Shown: positions 1 through 11,684 of the stretch, in pieces
Layout of the letters: each line of letters begins with the position of its first letter
Position numbering within the stretch: the stretch's first letter is position 1
Assembly (NCBI GenBank): GCA_051294375.1
Contig: CM119263.1
Coordinates: 6,921,645 to 6,985,644, forward strand
Source: Paraspadella gotoi
Taxonomy: Eukaryota > Chaetognatha
Direction: 5' to 3'
Length of the DNA: 64,000 nt
Position numbers and translations under genes: made by a program
Notes under the pieces: model-generated
What the model was told of the DNA's origin: nothing
The model's database searches: none
Seen by the model: the letters and a program-made list of their open reading frames with translations, nothing else

Positions 1-1894
1 AAAAAGGTACGCAAAGCTAACAGCGAGCAAAGGAAAAACACAGAAAATTGAGCAGAAAAATTCGACAAACTTGAAATCGGGAGAATTCTAAGAAAAGGAA
101 ACTGAAAGCCGGCAGCTAACAACGAAAACCAAGGGGCAAAATGGAGCTACAGTAACTTTTCTCTAGACTCCACGAAGTTCAGGGCTCTCATAACTCTCGA
201 AATATGGGCTAAAATTTCTTTATATTCGAGGATCAGATGCGGGAATAATCGGTTTATTGCCCACCTGACGGATTTTAAAGAATTTCAAAAATTTGCGCTC
301 AAAGCCCTAAATTTTTTTAAAATTAATTTCTCATCTAGTCTTAAAAGTATTAACCACCCAAAATAATTAAAATTTTTATTGAAAGTCGTCCCTAAGTTGA
401 AGCTATAAAATGACGTAAAAAAAATTTAAAAAATTATTTTCTAATTTTTATGTTTTTTGAAAAGTTGTAAAAAAAGCTATGTACCATTGTTCCTTTAAAA
501 GAGTTCAATTTTAAAAATTTTGGATACAAACATTCTCTCTCTCGTGAGATTGTTGTAAGATTACTTTATCATAAAAAAAATTTGTTTAACTAATGAAAAT
601 CTTTTTTTATAATTTGTCAAAAAAAATGAAATGCTAAATAATAATGTTAAAATCTGAATTGTCTCAGTACATCAAAAGTAGAAGCTATACTGATTCTAAA
701 TATACTTTCACATTTAAAAAATATTTTTTTACAACCAGAGATATTTTATTTACAAAAGTGACAAAAAATTGTAAAATCAACCTTTTTTAAAGCTTAATAA
801 AACACGATGGAATGAATATTATTCATGAAATTTTGCATTCTATCCAAATAACCAACAATTTTAAGACAACCAAAACTTGCACCACTCACTTTCCCAAAAA
901 AAAAGATATACATTGAAAAAGATATATTTTTAATTTGAAATCTTATTTTTTTTAACTTTCAATGAATTTTGATCGTTATTAATTAAAAAAATCATAATAG
1001 ATCAGTCAGTTCCTGGGATAATCTATATACTCAATAGTATTCATTCTGTCGAGATCCACAGTTAGAATTTATAAAAATAGGCTAATGATGGTCAAATAAA
1101 TATGGTAGCGTAAAATTTTGGAAGAATATGATTGAATTAATTAAAATCTTTTATGTTCACCATTAAGATAAGCCTCTTTTCAAAGTTTTCTTGTTCCAAA
1201 CGTCTGCCTGCGGCAACAGACAAAAAGAAGGAGCCCTGTTATGCAACCTTACCATAAGGTAAGGCTCCGACTGTCTTGAAAATAATCTACAAAGATAACA
1301 AGACCAAAATATTATTTAAACGCTTTGCTTCATTAAATCTTAACGGATTTCCAGTTGTTTGTTGTCAAAGTCTGAAAAATTTTCATCGCTGCTTTTAGTT
1401 AAGGTTATTGAGGGGTTGTTGAAAAGTGGGTCAGTGTGAAATAGTAATAAAAATAATGAGTGAGAGATTAATGGAAAGAATGAAATATTCAATGTGAGAT
1501 TGATGGAGAGAAAGAAAGGATTGATTAGAGAGAATATGATAGAGAAAGGAAGAGAGAGTGAGAGTTTGAATGGAGAGAAGAAAAATTGAGAAATTGAAGG
1601 AGAAAAAAAAGATTGATTAAGAAATTGAATGTAGAGCGAAAGATTGTTGAGAGATAAATAAAATAATATTATGGCACGGTGAATAATTAGACAAAGTTTT
1701 AAATATTTAAAATTAAAATTTTTAAAAATAGATTCCTGATAAAGATTAAAAAGTTAGATGTAGGTAAGTACTTCACAAATTTTTAAATATTATGAATAAA
1801 TGGGTTAAAATTAGACTTTTACTCACTCTTCATTCCCTGTCCTCATCTTCACCTATTCTCATCTGACCACTGTCCCTTACTAAATTCTTTGTTG

Positions 1895-1933
<39 letters not shown>

Positions 1934-2129
1934 TCAATGTTTGTAAAAAAAATTTTTGTGTCTTTTTCAAATTCTGATGAAGGCTTGAAGACAAAGCGAA
2001 ACATGTCCAAATTTTATGCTAATAAATTATTTTGTTGTTCCATGAAAATTTCGTTTTCTAATTCCAACAAAACAAAAAGCAAAGGATTAACACAATGTCT
2101 TACCGAGAAAAAACCTTAAAAAATTATCA

Positions 2130-2640
2130 TCATCATTGTTGAGGACTAGTAGTCAGCCTGCCTTGCCAGGTGTATCTCCATCCTATGACCCATCGCGCCA
2201 TTACTGGGGAAGACTGCCGTCAACTTCCCTCGTCGCGGAAGTGGGCGCGGCCGCATCCAGCGCACCTTTGGTGCGCCGTTGCCGAGTGACGCCGAGACCC
2301 TTTGTCAGCCTCCTTTGTCACTGCCCGTCAGTCAGTTTGTCCACAAGTCCATCAAGAAGTGTGGGCACCCACAAGTCTATTGCCCACGTTACAAGACGTC
2401 ATGATCTGCTACAAGTTGGTGACAAAACGTGACTGAGTGGCAACGTGCCTCAGGTCCCTGTAAAAAAGGTCGTTTTGGACGGTTTGAGGTCTCACAGTGA
2501 CTGGTCTCTCTGGTGAAACGTCAAAATGGTAAAGAGCATAGAAAGGCAGATAGGCTTGAGTAGACAAATGTAGAAAACGAATCATGAATGAGCAAAATAA
2601 ACAGATGAGCAACGGCATCTCCAACAATAATCATCATCCA
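2130..2640. other. GC-rich island inside the TA transposon, unassigned
   Basis: This stretch is clearly richer in G and C than the AT-rich DNA on both sides and contains a NotI-like GCGGCCGC. A 98-codon open frame runs at 2136-2432 on the plus strand, but its composition does not suggest a known protein. It may be a captured host fragment or an older nested insertion. I recognise no domain. Confidence 0.3.
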
Positions 2641-3227
2641 TTAAATTTAATACTTTTATTAATTTTCACAGACAATCATTTAAAATTTCAAAAGTTGTAA
2701 TAATAACCTTCTTCTAACTTTTCAAGCTCTATCAGAATCCGTTTAAAAAATTAGAATTTAATAAAAAAAATTTTGGACATTATATAGTATTTGGATAATA
2801 TAAAATAGCTTCCATGCGTTTAAACCTATAAGATAAATATTAATTTTTTTAAAATTTTTACGATCTTTAATAAACACATTAATAATATTTATACGAGACT
2901 TTTGTTTAGTTCATTACTTATTACTCACGTTGTCGTCCGTTCTGTCCTCCCCAACTTTGTTGGTAAATCATTTTATCATATCAGAAAATCGAATTATGAT
3001 AAATAATGCAAAAAAAAAGAATTTGATATTCAACAAATACATTTTTTATTTATAAACGGACATGTTTCGGCTTTGTAATTCAAAACTCATCATCAAGGTT
3101 TATCAGAATTTGTAAAATTATAGGCAACTATGTGAAAAAAGAGCAGAGGAGAGAGAGAGAGAGAGGAGAGCAGAGAGAGAGACTGTCATAGACATAGGTA
3201 CAAGTATTCGATTATAGCCTCTGCTCT

Positions 3228-3350
3228 CTCTCTTCTAACTGCTTATCCTAATCCCAACGCTAATCCCTATAACCAGATTTCTATCCTTATCCCTTCGCCT
3301 TAATTCCTCATCTTAACCCTAATCCCTAAACCCCTATCCATAAATTATTC
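3228..3350 (+). repeat. degenerate CCTAATCC-type short repeats
   Basis: Irregular repetitions of CCTAATCCC, CTAATCCCTA and AACCCTAATCCCTAAACCCC occur within about 120 bases. They resemble a decayed telomere-like or simple satellite sequence but do not form a clean array. They lie inside the TA transposon. Confidence 0.4.
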
Positions 3351-4399
3351 CCTCAATAACAACGCGCAACCTTTGATTTCTGCCCTCTCTCTTTTCTCAC
3401 TCCTCACATGCACTTGCTAATCACTTACTCGTCACTTACTTTTTCACACACTCTTTTTTCAAACTGATGTCTTCCTGTCTCTTGGTTTTTTTTCCGCCAC
3501 TGTCTGTAAATATTGACCGCACGCCTTTACTGTTATAAATATTTTTACCCTACAAAAAATTACTTTTTCTCATTCTTTAACTTTGTTGTGTTAACACGCA
3601 ACTTTTGGTTAACTAACTTTTGAACATCACAATTTTAAAATCTGTTTTCTTCATTTTAAACTTTAGTGGCTATAAAATTACAGATACAAATTTTAATTAA
3701 TAATTTTTAGGTGGCTAGTTTTTATAAAGTGATTGAAAATTGTGTTTTTTTAGGTATTTTTTGACAAGTTATTGGGTCATATTAATCAAAGTTATTTTTA
3801 AAAGTCTATTATATACTTACAGTATATTTTGGAATCAGCTTGAATCCCCTCTTGCCTTGGGACAGAAAAACTTTTAATATAGACTGCATATCTCAAAAAA
3901 GCGACAAAATGTTTTAATCTGTGTAATCCAAGTTTTTTCTAATGTGGTAATATTTTTTTTAATTTGGGTTTCCTTAGCTCGTTTAAAGTGCACGTTTTTA
4001 CAATATTTTAAAATCTCACGTAATTTGATTTATTATTTTTGACCTATTTTAGTAAAAAAAGTTTTAAACCTGATTTTTATGTGATTAATCCCTATGTTTT
4101 TAAAATACCCTCCTGAATTACATCAATTGTGCGGGGCATGTTAGTCGATTATGATGAACCAAAAATAAAACAAAATTAAACAAGAAATAGCTGTTTAGAA
4201 GCAAAACAAAATAATAAAATTAAATCAAGACCTTAGCGAAAATTTTTGAACATTGATTTTTTCCATCAGGTGCGGCAATAGAGCAAATTTTCTTCATCTT
4301 TTTCGAAAATCTTAGCTCATTATAACGATAACTTATGAGTTTTCAGTTCCCATGAACTCTCGTGGCAGTCTAGAAAAAAGGTATTTATGGTTTTTTCTG

Positions 4400-4790
4400 T
4401 AAATGCTGACAGTTGCTCGCAAGGAAGAAGAAAAATAGTTTTGATGGCAAACAGTTGTAAAGAATCCGACAGAAAGAAGGAGGCTTGCCAAGCAAACAAG
4501 CTAAAAAAAAACAAACCAATATCGTTAAAAATCGAAAGCTGATTTCTGACAATGGGAAAGGATGAAAAAAGCTGAATGCACAGAGGATTTAAGTGAACGT
4601 AAGCCGAAGAAAATGGCAAAAAAGAAGATCAAATAAAAGGAAAAAAATACTTAAGAGAGAGAAAGTTCTTTTTTTTTTCTTTATTCCGAAAGCAGAACGA
4701 AAGGAATTGGTTTACGCGAAATGGAATCGGCGAACCAGAGAGAGCCTCACGTGGAAGGGTCGCTTGGACGCAGATTGAGTCGAATCAACC

Positions 4791-4839
<49 letters not shown>

Positions 4840-4842
4840 AGA

Positions 4843-4877
<35 letters not shown>

Positions 4878-5783
4878 GAGAGAACGAGCGAAATTGCGAA
4901 TTGACGTCGAAGGGGTATCACAGGGGGAAAGAGTTTGAAAAACAAGGAAGCGACGGGAAGAGAAAAGCGTTAAAGAAGTGAGGGGGCGGGGTGGGGGAGG
5001 GATTGTGGTGGAATAGGAAAGAAAAGATGGCGCGCGGTGTCGAGTGCGGTGGGGGGGTCGAGTGTGAGAAGGAAAGAAATAGGGGGATTTCATTGGGTGA
5101 GGGAACGAACAGTTGAATAAAAGGAAATGAAGCGAGCTTCTGGGCTGGGAAAAGTCAATATGGGTTAAGGCGAAGGTGGAAAGAAATCTAAAGAGGGGAG
5201 CAGTATGTAGAATTGTATTGTATTGAATTGTATCGTAGATAGAAAGGGTTAGAGAGATGGTATGAATTTGTCCGTGGTCGGATAGAAAACTGTCTGTCTG
5301 TGGTAGGAGGTGCGACAGAGAGCGAAAAAGAGGGGGGGAGACGAATGCAGAAAATAGGGTGGCGCGGTGGCGCGGTGGCGCCTCGCTCCTTTTCTTTCGC
5401 CTCTGGCGGCGACGGAATGAGTCTATTTCTGTCGAAAATGGCGACGCGCGGCTTCAGTCGACGAATCTCAATTTTGTTTTGGTTCCAGACTCAATGTTGT
5501 CGTTTCTACCGTCGCGTGCTGCACTTGTTAATGTCGCTCCCGCTTTTGTTTTGCGTTTTCGTTCGTCGTCGTTCTTCGTTGTCGTTGTTCGTTCGTTCGT
5601 TCGTTCGTCGTTTTCAATGTTTGTTTTGAGTCGCGTCACTTTTGTTCGAATTCTGAGTTTAAAGGCGAAGATCGAATGTGGAAGAAAAGAAAGAAGAGCA
5701 AAACAAAAGAAAAACTAAGAAAATAAGAAAAGAAAATAGTATGCATTGTAATACAATAAAACAAGTCAACTTTACCACCCAAA
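4400..5783. other. unique spacer with GA microsatellite, no gene seen
   Basis: This is the DNA to the right of the transposon. It carries a (GA)n tract at about 4795-4885 and a CG-rich stretch at 5350-5640 with GTTCGTTCGTTCGTTCG. Open frames here translate repeats and have no recognisable domain. Parts of it recur at 5864-6263 (direct) and about 7840-8560 (inverted). Confidence 0.6.
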
Positions 5784-5793
5784 NNNNNNNNNN
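5784..5793. other. assembly gap (10 N)
   Basis: Ten N separate the spacer from a second copy of the sequence at 78-149 and 4400-4790. The gap joins two contigs that represent the same locus. Confidence 0.95.
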
Positions 5794-6263
5794 CGGGAGA
5801 ATTCTAAGAAAAGGAAACTGAAAGCCGGCAGCTAACAACGAAAACCAAGGGGCAAAATGGAGCTAAATGCTGACAGTTGCTCGCAAGGAAGAAGAAAAAT
5901 AGTTTTGATGGCCAACAGTTGTAAAGAAATCCGACAGAAAGAAGGAGGCTTGCCAAGCAAACAAGCTAAAAAAAAAACAAACCAATATCCGTTAAAAATC
6001 GAAAGCTGATTTCTGACAATGGGAAAAGGATGAAAAAAAGCTGAATGCCACAGAGGATTAAGTGAACCGTAAGCCGAAGAAAAAATGGCAAAAAAGAAGA
6101 TCAAATAAAAGGAAAAAAAAATACTTAAGAGAGAGAAAGCTTCTTTTTTTTTCTTTATTCCGAAAGCAGAACGAAAGGAATTGGTTTACGCGAAATGGAA
6201 TCGGCGAACCCAGAGAGAGCCTCACGTGGAAGGGTCGCTTGGACGCAGATTGAGTCGAATCAA
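5794..6263 (+). repeat. second copy of the transposon flanks, empty site
   Basis: Bases 5794-5865 repeat 78-149 and bases 5864-6263 repeat 4400-4790, joined through one TA where the first copy carries the 4.25-kb element. The two copies differ by a few single-base indels. This is either an alternative haplotype or a redundant contig. It ends at the (GA)n tract, where a 975-N gap begins. Confidence 0.85.
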
Positions 6264-7238
6264 NNNNNNNNNNNNNNNNNNNNNNNNNNNNNNNNNNNNN
6301 NNNNNNNNNNNNNNNNNNNNNNNNNNNNNNNNNNNNNNNNNNNNNNNNNNNNNNNNNNNNNNNNNNNNNNNNNNNNNNNNNNNNNNNNNNNNNNNNNNNN
6401 NNNNNNNNNNNNNNNNNNNNNNNNNNNNNNNNNNNNNNNNNNNNNNNNNNNNNNNNNNNNNNNNNNNNNNNNNNNNNNNNNNNNNNNNNNNNNNNNNNNN
6501 NNNNNNNNNNNNNNNNNNNNNNNNNNNNNNNNNNNNNNNNNNNNNNNNNNNNNNNNNNNNNNNNNNNNNNNNNNNNNNNNNNNNNNNNNNNNNNNNNNNN
6601 NNNNNNNNNNNNNNNNNNNNNNNNNNNNNNNNNNNNNNNNNNNNNNNNNNNNNNNNNNNNNNNNNNNNNNNNNNNNNNNNNNNNNNNNNNNNNNNNNNNN
6701 NNNNNNNNNNNNNNNNNNNNNNNNNNNNNNNNNNNNNNNNNNNNNNNNNNNNNNNNNNNNNNNNNNNNNNNNNNNNNNNNNNNNNNNNNNNNNNNNNNNN
6801 NNNNNNNNNNNNNNNNNNNNNNNNNNNNNNNNNNNNNNNNNNNNNNNNNNNNNNNNNNNNNNNNNNNNNNNNNNNNNNNNNNNNNNNNNNNNNNNNNNNN
6901 NNNNNNNNNNNNNNNNNNNNNNNNNNNNNNNNNNNNNNNNNNNNNNNNNNNNNNNNNNNNNNNNNNNNNNNNNNNNNNNNNNNNNNNNNNNNNNNNNNNN
7001 NNNNNNNNNNNNNNNNNNNNNNNNNNNNNNNNNNNNNNNNNNNNNNNNNNNNNNNNNNNNNNNNNNNNNNNNNNNNNNNNNNNNNNNNNNNNNNNNNNNN
7101 NNNNNNNNNNNNNNNNNNNNNNNNNNNNNNNNNNNNNNNNNNNNNNNNNNNNNNNNNNNNNNNNNNNNNNNNNNNNNNNNNNNNNNNNNNNNNNNNNNNN
7201 NNNNNNNNNNNNNNNNNNNNNNNNNNNNNNNNNNNNNN
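6264..7238. other. assembly gap (975 N)
   Basis: The run of N starts where the first copy enters its (GA)n microsatellite, so the gap is caused by the repeat. Open frames drawn through it have no meaning. Confidence 0.95.
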
Positions 7239-7337
7239 AAAAAAGTAATCGTGGGAGAGATCAAGGTGAGTGACGGGGTTTGGAAAGAAAAGAAACGAGT
7301 TTTTATTTTAAATTTCAGACGAAACAAAGAACACTTT

Positions 7338-7368
<31 letters not shown>

Positions 7369-8560
7369 AAATCTCTCGACGTCGATTTGAGGAAGTGAAA
7401 ACGCGGAAACGGAGGAAAGGGGGCGTGGTCAGATTGAGGGTGGCGTTCGGTTTGAAATGGACGTCGTGTTATGCCGGGGTTTCGGAGTGCCCCCGTCTGC
7501 ATGTCGGCCTCGCTGGCGGGTCGGAACTCCGGCGTCGGGCACGTCGTCGGCGTTATGGCCATGAGAGTCGTCTCCGACCGATCTCCAATCCGCAGATTCC
7601 ATCCAACTACTCTGGTTTCGAGAAAGACGACGACGACCGGACGACGACGACCGAAAAGGTGTTCTTTGTTTTCGTCTTAAATTTAAACATAAAAAACTCG
7701 TTTCTTTTCTTTCCAAACCCCGTCACCTCACCTTGATCTCTTCCCACGATTTACTTTTTTAAAAATTTGCTTAACAAATTTGTTTTTTGTGTTGCTTTTT
7801 GAAAGTTTTTATTTCTCTGTTTTTTGGTCTTTTTGTTTATTTGTTATGTTTTGTGGTCGGATAAAGTTGAACCTTGGTTTATTGTATTTAACAATTGCAT
7901 ACGTATTTTTTTTCTTATTTTCTTAGTTTTTCTTTTGTTTTGTTCTTTCTTTACTTTTCTTTCCACATTTCGATTTCGCCTTTTAAAACTCAGAATTCGA
8001 ACATAAAGTGACGCGACTCAAAACAAACCATTGAAAACGACGAACACGCGAACTACGAAACGAACCACAACGACGAGCGTAAAAGGAACTCGACGACGAA
8101 CGGTAAATCGCCAAAACAAAAGCGAGAATAAAGCGGACATTATACAAGTGCAGCACGCGACGGTAGAAACGACAACATTGAGTCTGCCGAACCAAATACC
8201 CAAAAATTGAGATTCGTTCGATTCTGAAAGCCCGTGCGGTCGCCTCATTTCGACAAGAAATAGGACTCATTCGTCCGCCGCCAGAGGCGAAAGAAAAGGA
8301 GCGAGGCGCCACTCCGCAGCCACCGCGCCCACCCTATTTTCTTGCATTCGTCTCTCCCCCCTCCTTTGTTCGCTTCTCTGTCGCAACCTTCCTACCACAG
8401 AAGACAGTTTTCTATCCGATCCACTGGACAAAATTTCACACCATCTCTCTAACCCTTTCTATCATCGATACAATTCAATATCATCATACAATCTACATTT
8501 ACTGGCTTCCCCCTCTTTTTAGATTTTCTTTCCACCTTCGCTGAAGTCGCTTTACCCTTA
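7239..8560. repeat. fold-back: short inverted arms around a GC-rich loop, then inverted copy of the spacer
   Basis: Bases 7239-7390 recur inverted at about 7597-7755; both contain GACGGGGTTTGG next to AAGAAACGAG or its complement. The inversion continues: about 7840-8560 is the reverse complement of about 5155-5783. The arms differ by many indels. The loop at 7395-7600 is GC-rich and occurs once; open frames exist on both strands but I recognise no domain. A missed hairpin adapter or a misjoined contig would give this layout. Confidence 0.7.
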
Positions 8561-9574
8561 ACGCGCAACCTAGGATTAATCCGAAGATTATTGCGCAAAT
8601 AATAAAAACCAAATCTAATGTTTCATCTTTATTCTCTAGATGCCCTAAAATTTGTGCTCCTTATATTAATTATTGAATTTCAAATCCGTTGTTCAACTGC
8701 TTCTCAAATTAAGTATTTTTTTTCGGAAACCAAAACAGTTCAACATGTAAAAACACCTTAAACTATACACCTTGTATTCTTAGAACCATACTAATATTTA
8801 AATGCAGAAACCAGTAACCACATTTTGAGATAATACAATTTCCAATCTCAGGTACAAATATTCCATGTAAGCACGCTTATGAGGGACAGGTAGGCAAGAA
8901 GGAAGTGGTTGTTCAAGGAAGAGGCAAGTGTGAGTTAAAAACTACAAAAAATATGACAATGCAACATTAGTATTAAAATCAATACCTTAACACTTTAAAG
9001 TAACATATAGTTAACTAAGTACCAATCAATATAATCCAATGTAACACATAACTTTCAATTTGGTCTCCAAATAGAGAATAAAACATTGGCGCAGGTAAAG
9101 TAGTTACAAAAAACTTCATTATTTAAAGTTATCTTTCCTTTTCATTTTACACACGCTGTTTGAATTGAGAGTTAAAAGACTTGCTGAGAGGATCAAAACT
9201 GAAACACGCCTCGTTCGTTAGCTCTAATAACAGTCTGATCGCGGGAAAAGAGTAAATTCCAGATTTTCAACGGAAACAAAATGTTCTTATCGATCTAAAC
9301 GAACGAAACAATTATATGCGAATAAAAAGCATCGCTTTCTCCATTACCCGCCAGCAGTTCCCTGATAAATAAAAAGCGAACAATAAAAATGATGGCGTTA
9401 GCTAAAACATAGGGATACTACAATCATACTAAAAATGATAAAACCATTCTATACAATAAAAAATGGTAAAAATCATCTGCGATTAAAAAATTGGTAAAAA
9501 CATCTTACAATAAAAATGTTTACACTGTACACAGATTAAAAATTCTAAGCATTGATTAGAATCAGAAATATCAC
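8561..9574. other. AT-rich spacer, no gene seen
   Basis: There is no open frame with a recognisable product. The stretch lies downstream of the minus-strand integrase remnant, where a 3' long terminal repeat would be expected, but I cannot identify paired repeats. Confidence 0.5.
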
Positions 9575-11220
9575 AGTTCTTCTCGTCCTTCTTCAAATTG
9601 GCAATCGAGGAGGAAAGCTTGGAGCAATTCTCGGTTTCAAGGACAGTTCCTTTGCCGTACGGACTCGGACACGGCGACATGAGTGCATCCCCGGACAGGC
9701 TCCTTCTTATAATGCAAGACTCCAATGGGACCGAGGTAGCTTGTCAGTTCGCAGATGATAACGATGTCGCCCTTCTTGAGATTGCGGGCTGTGACTTTGT
9801 CCACTTTCTGCGCTGTTGCAGCTCGGCAATTACTCCATAGCGCCATCCGCTTCCAAAATCTATCAGCCACAATGGGCCACGTAAGCTGCTGCCATGCAGT
9901 GCTGGCGCACTGTTCCATCAGACATCGTGGAGGACCAGTCAGGTGCGCACCAAGGCAGCAACCCGGACTACAGCAAACTATGGACGGGGAAAGCGCGGGG
10001 CGGGATCCTTCAGCGCTCTCAGGATTTCCTCGTAATAGGACATCATTCACAATTGTTTCCACTGAGCAGCAGTACGTGTAACATGTCGTTGTGGGTACCA
10101 AACACGACGTCGAGACGTAATTTTCCCTGAATAAGGGACAATAACGCTTTCTCGTAATCTTTGACGAATGAGATTCCCAGGCACCCTCCCCCAATGGGCG
10201 CCTTCAGGCAGGATTGAAGAGCCACTTATATTGATGATGCTTGAACTGTTCTTCGGGCCTCTTGTCCACTTGTGAGTTAGAGCATACATCCAGACTCTTT
10301 TTGGTTGCCACCACGAAAGTTGGTGCCATTATCGCTCCAAGAACCTTGACACCGGGCGCGCGCAACGAAAACGATTCAAAAGCATTTCAAAAACTCAGAG
10401 TTGATATATCCCTAGAAGGTTCAAATGGATAGCTACGCATCTTGAGACAAGTTAAAAAGGGCCACCCAACGCTTCGGAGTATGACGTCCTGACTTCACAT
10501 AGTGAAGGGACCAAAACAAATCCACTCCAGTCACCTCCAAAAGGCATAACCAATACCAATACGCAACGACTAGGTAAAGGAGCCATCTTTTTGTCTGCAA
10601 AAGTATTTCCCATGTGAGCCCGCTTACAAGCGGGCACGTCGAACTACATCGAACATGGAACAGTAGCACGGACCTCTGATGATCCAAAACTTGCCCGCCC
10701 AACTTTGCCAGAATCTTGTGTCAGGGCCCCGCGTTAGGTATGCGCCATCCTCTGCAGTGATGGCGCCACGTGGATGTCATACATGTGTGATAACCTCAGG
10801 GGAGAAGAGGCAGGCAAAATGGATTGGATGCTTCGGAATCATACACTCTTCTTGCAGCAAGGCGCTCTGAAGTCGGGTCACATACACAACTTCTCTATGG
10901 AACGAGACATGCATTTCCCACTGTACTGACTATGGGTCTTTAGGCGGCGAAGGGAAAGACTTTTGCACCTCAGAGCGCTGAGAAAAACCGAAGGCGATTG
11001 CTGGCTGAAGCGATAGCAATCTCTTTTACCAAAATGTGGCTCCTGGAGCAGTTGAAGCACGGAGGCTTCTTCACTGTCCATTTCCATCTTCAAGTGTCAA
11101 AGGCACCAGGCTTCTGCGCTTTCCTTGCTGAAGCGTTCTGCAAAAGGAAGCAGCAGATAGCAAAACGCCCTCTGATCACACCTTCTCCATTGTGTATTGA
11201 CATGTGAGGCCTAACTTCTT
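9575..11220 (-). mobile_element. decayed BEL/Pao-type LTR retrotransposon, integrase region
   Basis: Read on the minus strand and across several frames, this stretch keeps the order of a BEL/Pao integrase. First comes an N-terminal region with LTLED and HFGK (about 11090-11000), then HPIH and KFWIIRG (about 10830-10680). The catalytic start TGVD and the words GR and KRW follow near 10540-10470. SDNGTNF lies at 10310-10338, and QYKWLFNPA with a degenerate GG motif lies near 10235-10180. SVETIVND follows near 10050, then VADRFWKR near 9860, then ARNLKKGDIVII and VRVRTA near 9790-9660. The integrase would insert element cDNA into host DNA. Stops and frameshifts break it many times, so it is a fossil or poorly sequenced. 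Reverse transcriptase and LTRs were not found; the upstream part runs into the gap at 11255. Confidence 0.8.
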
Positions 11221-11254
11221 CAAGATCAAGACATAAGAACGAAGGCAGCCGGCC

Positions 11255-11279
11255 NNNNNNNNNNNNNNNNNNNNNNNNN
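11255..11279. other. assembly gap (exactly 25 N)
   Basis: A fixed-length run of 25 N. Six more gaps of exactly this size occur, at 15691, 30206, 30726, 39575, 47360 and 61757, which points to a software default rather than measured distances. Confidence 0.95.
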
Positions 11280-11360
11280 CATTTCTGACTCACATTTCCG
11301 CAAAACAACTCCGACGCTGATGAGAAGGTCGGAGGATCGAGACCCGACCCCGTCAAAAAT
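11280..11360 (-). other. possible tRNA-like/SINE fragment
   Basis: The minus strand contains GGGTCTCGATCCTCCGACC, which resembles the internal B-box neighbourhood of tRNA-derived SINEs. It is too short, and too close to the gap, to judge. Confidence 0.2.
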
Positions 11361-11684
11361 ACTTGATCATTGGTTCTCCGACTAATCCTTTCAACGTCTC
11401 TTTAAATCCTTTTTTTTCCATTTTCATTCAGTCAACGATTCTTTTGAGGTTCGATTCCTCAAACCCGTCAACCATTTCTCAACCACCCCTGCCACCACCT
11501 CTACCACCACCCCGACCACCACCTCCATCATCTTTCCACGTTTTGGCCACGCGTGCCTATCACTAGGAATTGGCAGTTTTACATCAAAAGAGAGAAAAAG
11601 GAAAAAGGAAAAACGAAAAAAAACCTGCTGAATGCAGAGAAATTTCCATTTCAACTTTTCATCAATTTTTTTTACTTCTAAAAT

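Larger units (their letters stand above)
150..4399. mobile_element. 4.25-kb TA-target DNA transposon (Tc1/mariner-like ends), non-autonomous or decayed
   Basis: The left end at 150 starts CAGTAACTTTTC and the right end at 4399, read on the minus strand, starts CAGAAAAAACC. Both ends then share an imperfect inverted repeat: CTAGACTCCACGAAGTTCA at 172-190 on the left and, on the minus strand, CTAGACTGCCACGAGAGTTC on the right, followed on each side by CTCATAA. The element is flanked by TA at 148-149 and TA at 4400-4401. A second copy of the flanks at 5794-6263 lacks the whole element and has a single TA at 5864-5865, so the boundaries are exact. TA duplication is typical of the Tc1/mariner superfamily; that assignment is inference. 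The interior is AT-rich and I found no transposase. It holds a GC-rich island (2130-2640), a CT run (1899-1929) and a GA run near 3150. Confidence 0.8.

Noticed and set aside
6181-7370. Open frames of 355-391 codons
   Set aside because: They run through a 975-N gap; similar frames at 22333, 52210, 55022 and 60199 are rejected for the same reason.
7395-7600. Possible Robo fibronectin-repeat exon in the GC-rich loop
   Set aside because: No frame on either strand shows the fibronectin Trp and Tyr positions, and no donor site follows.
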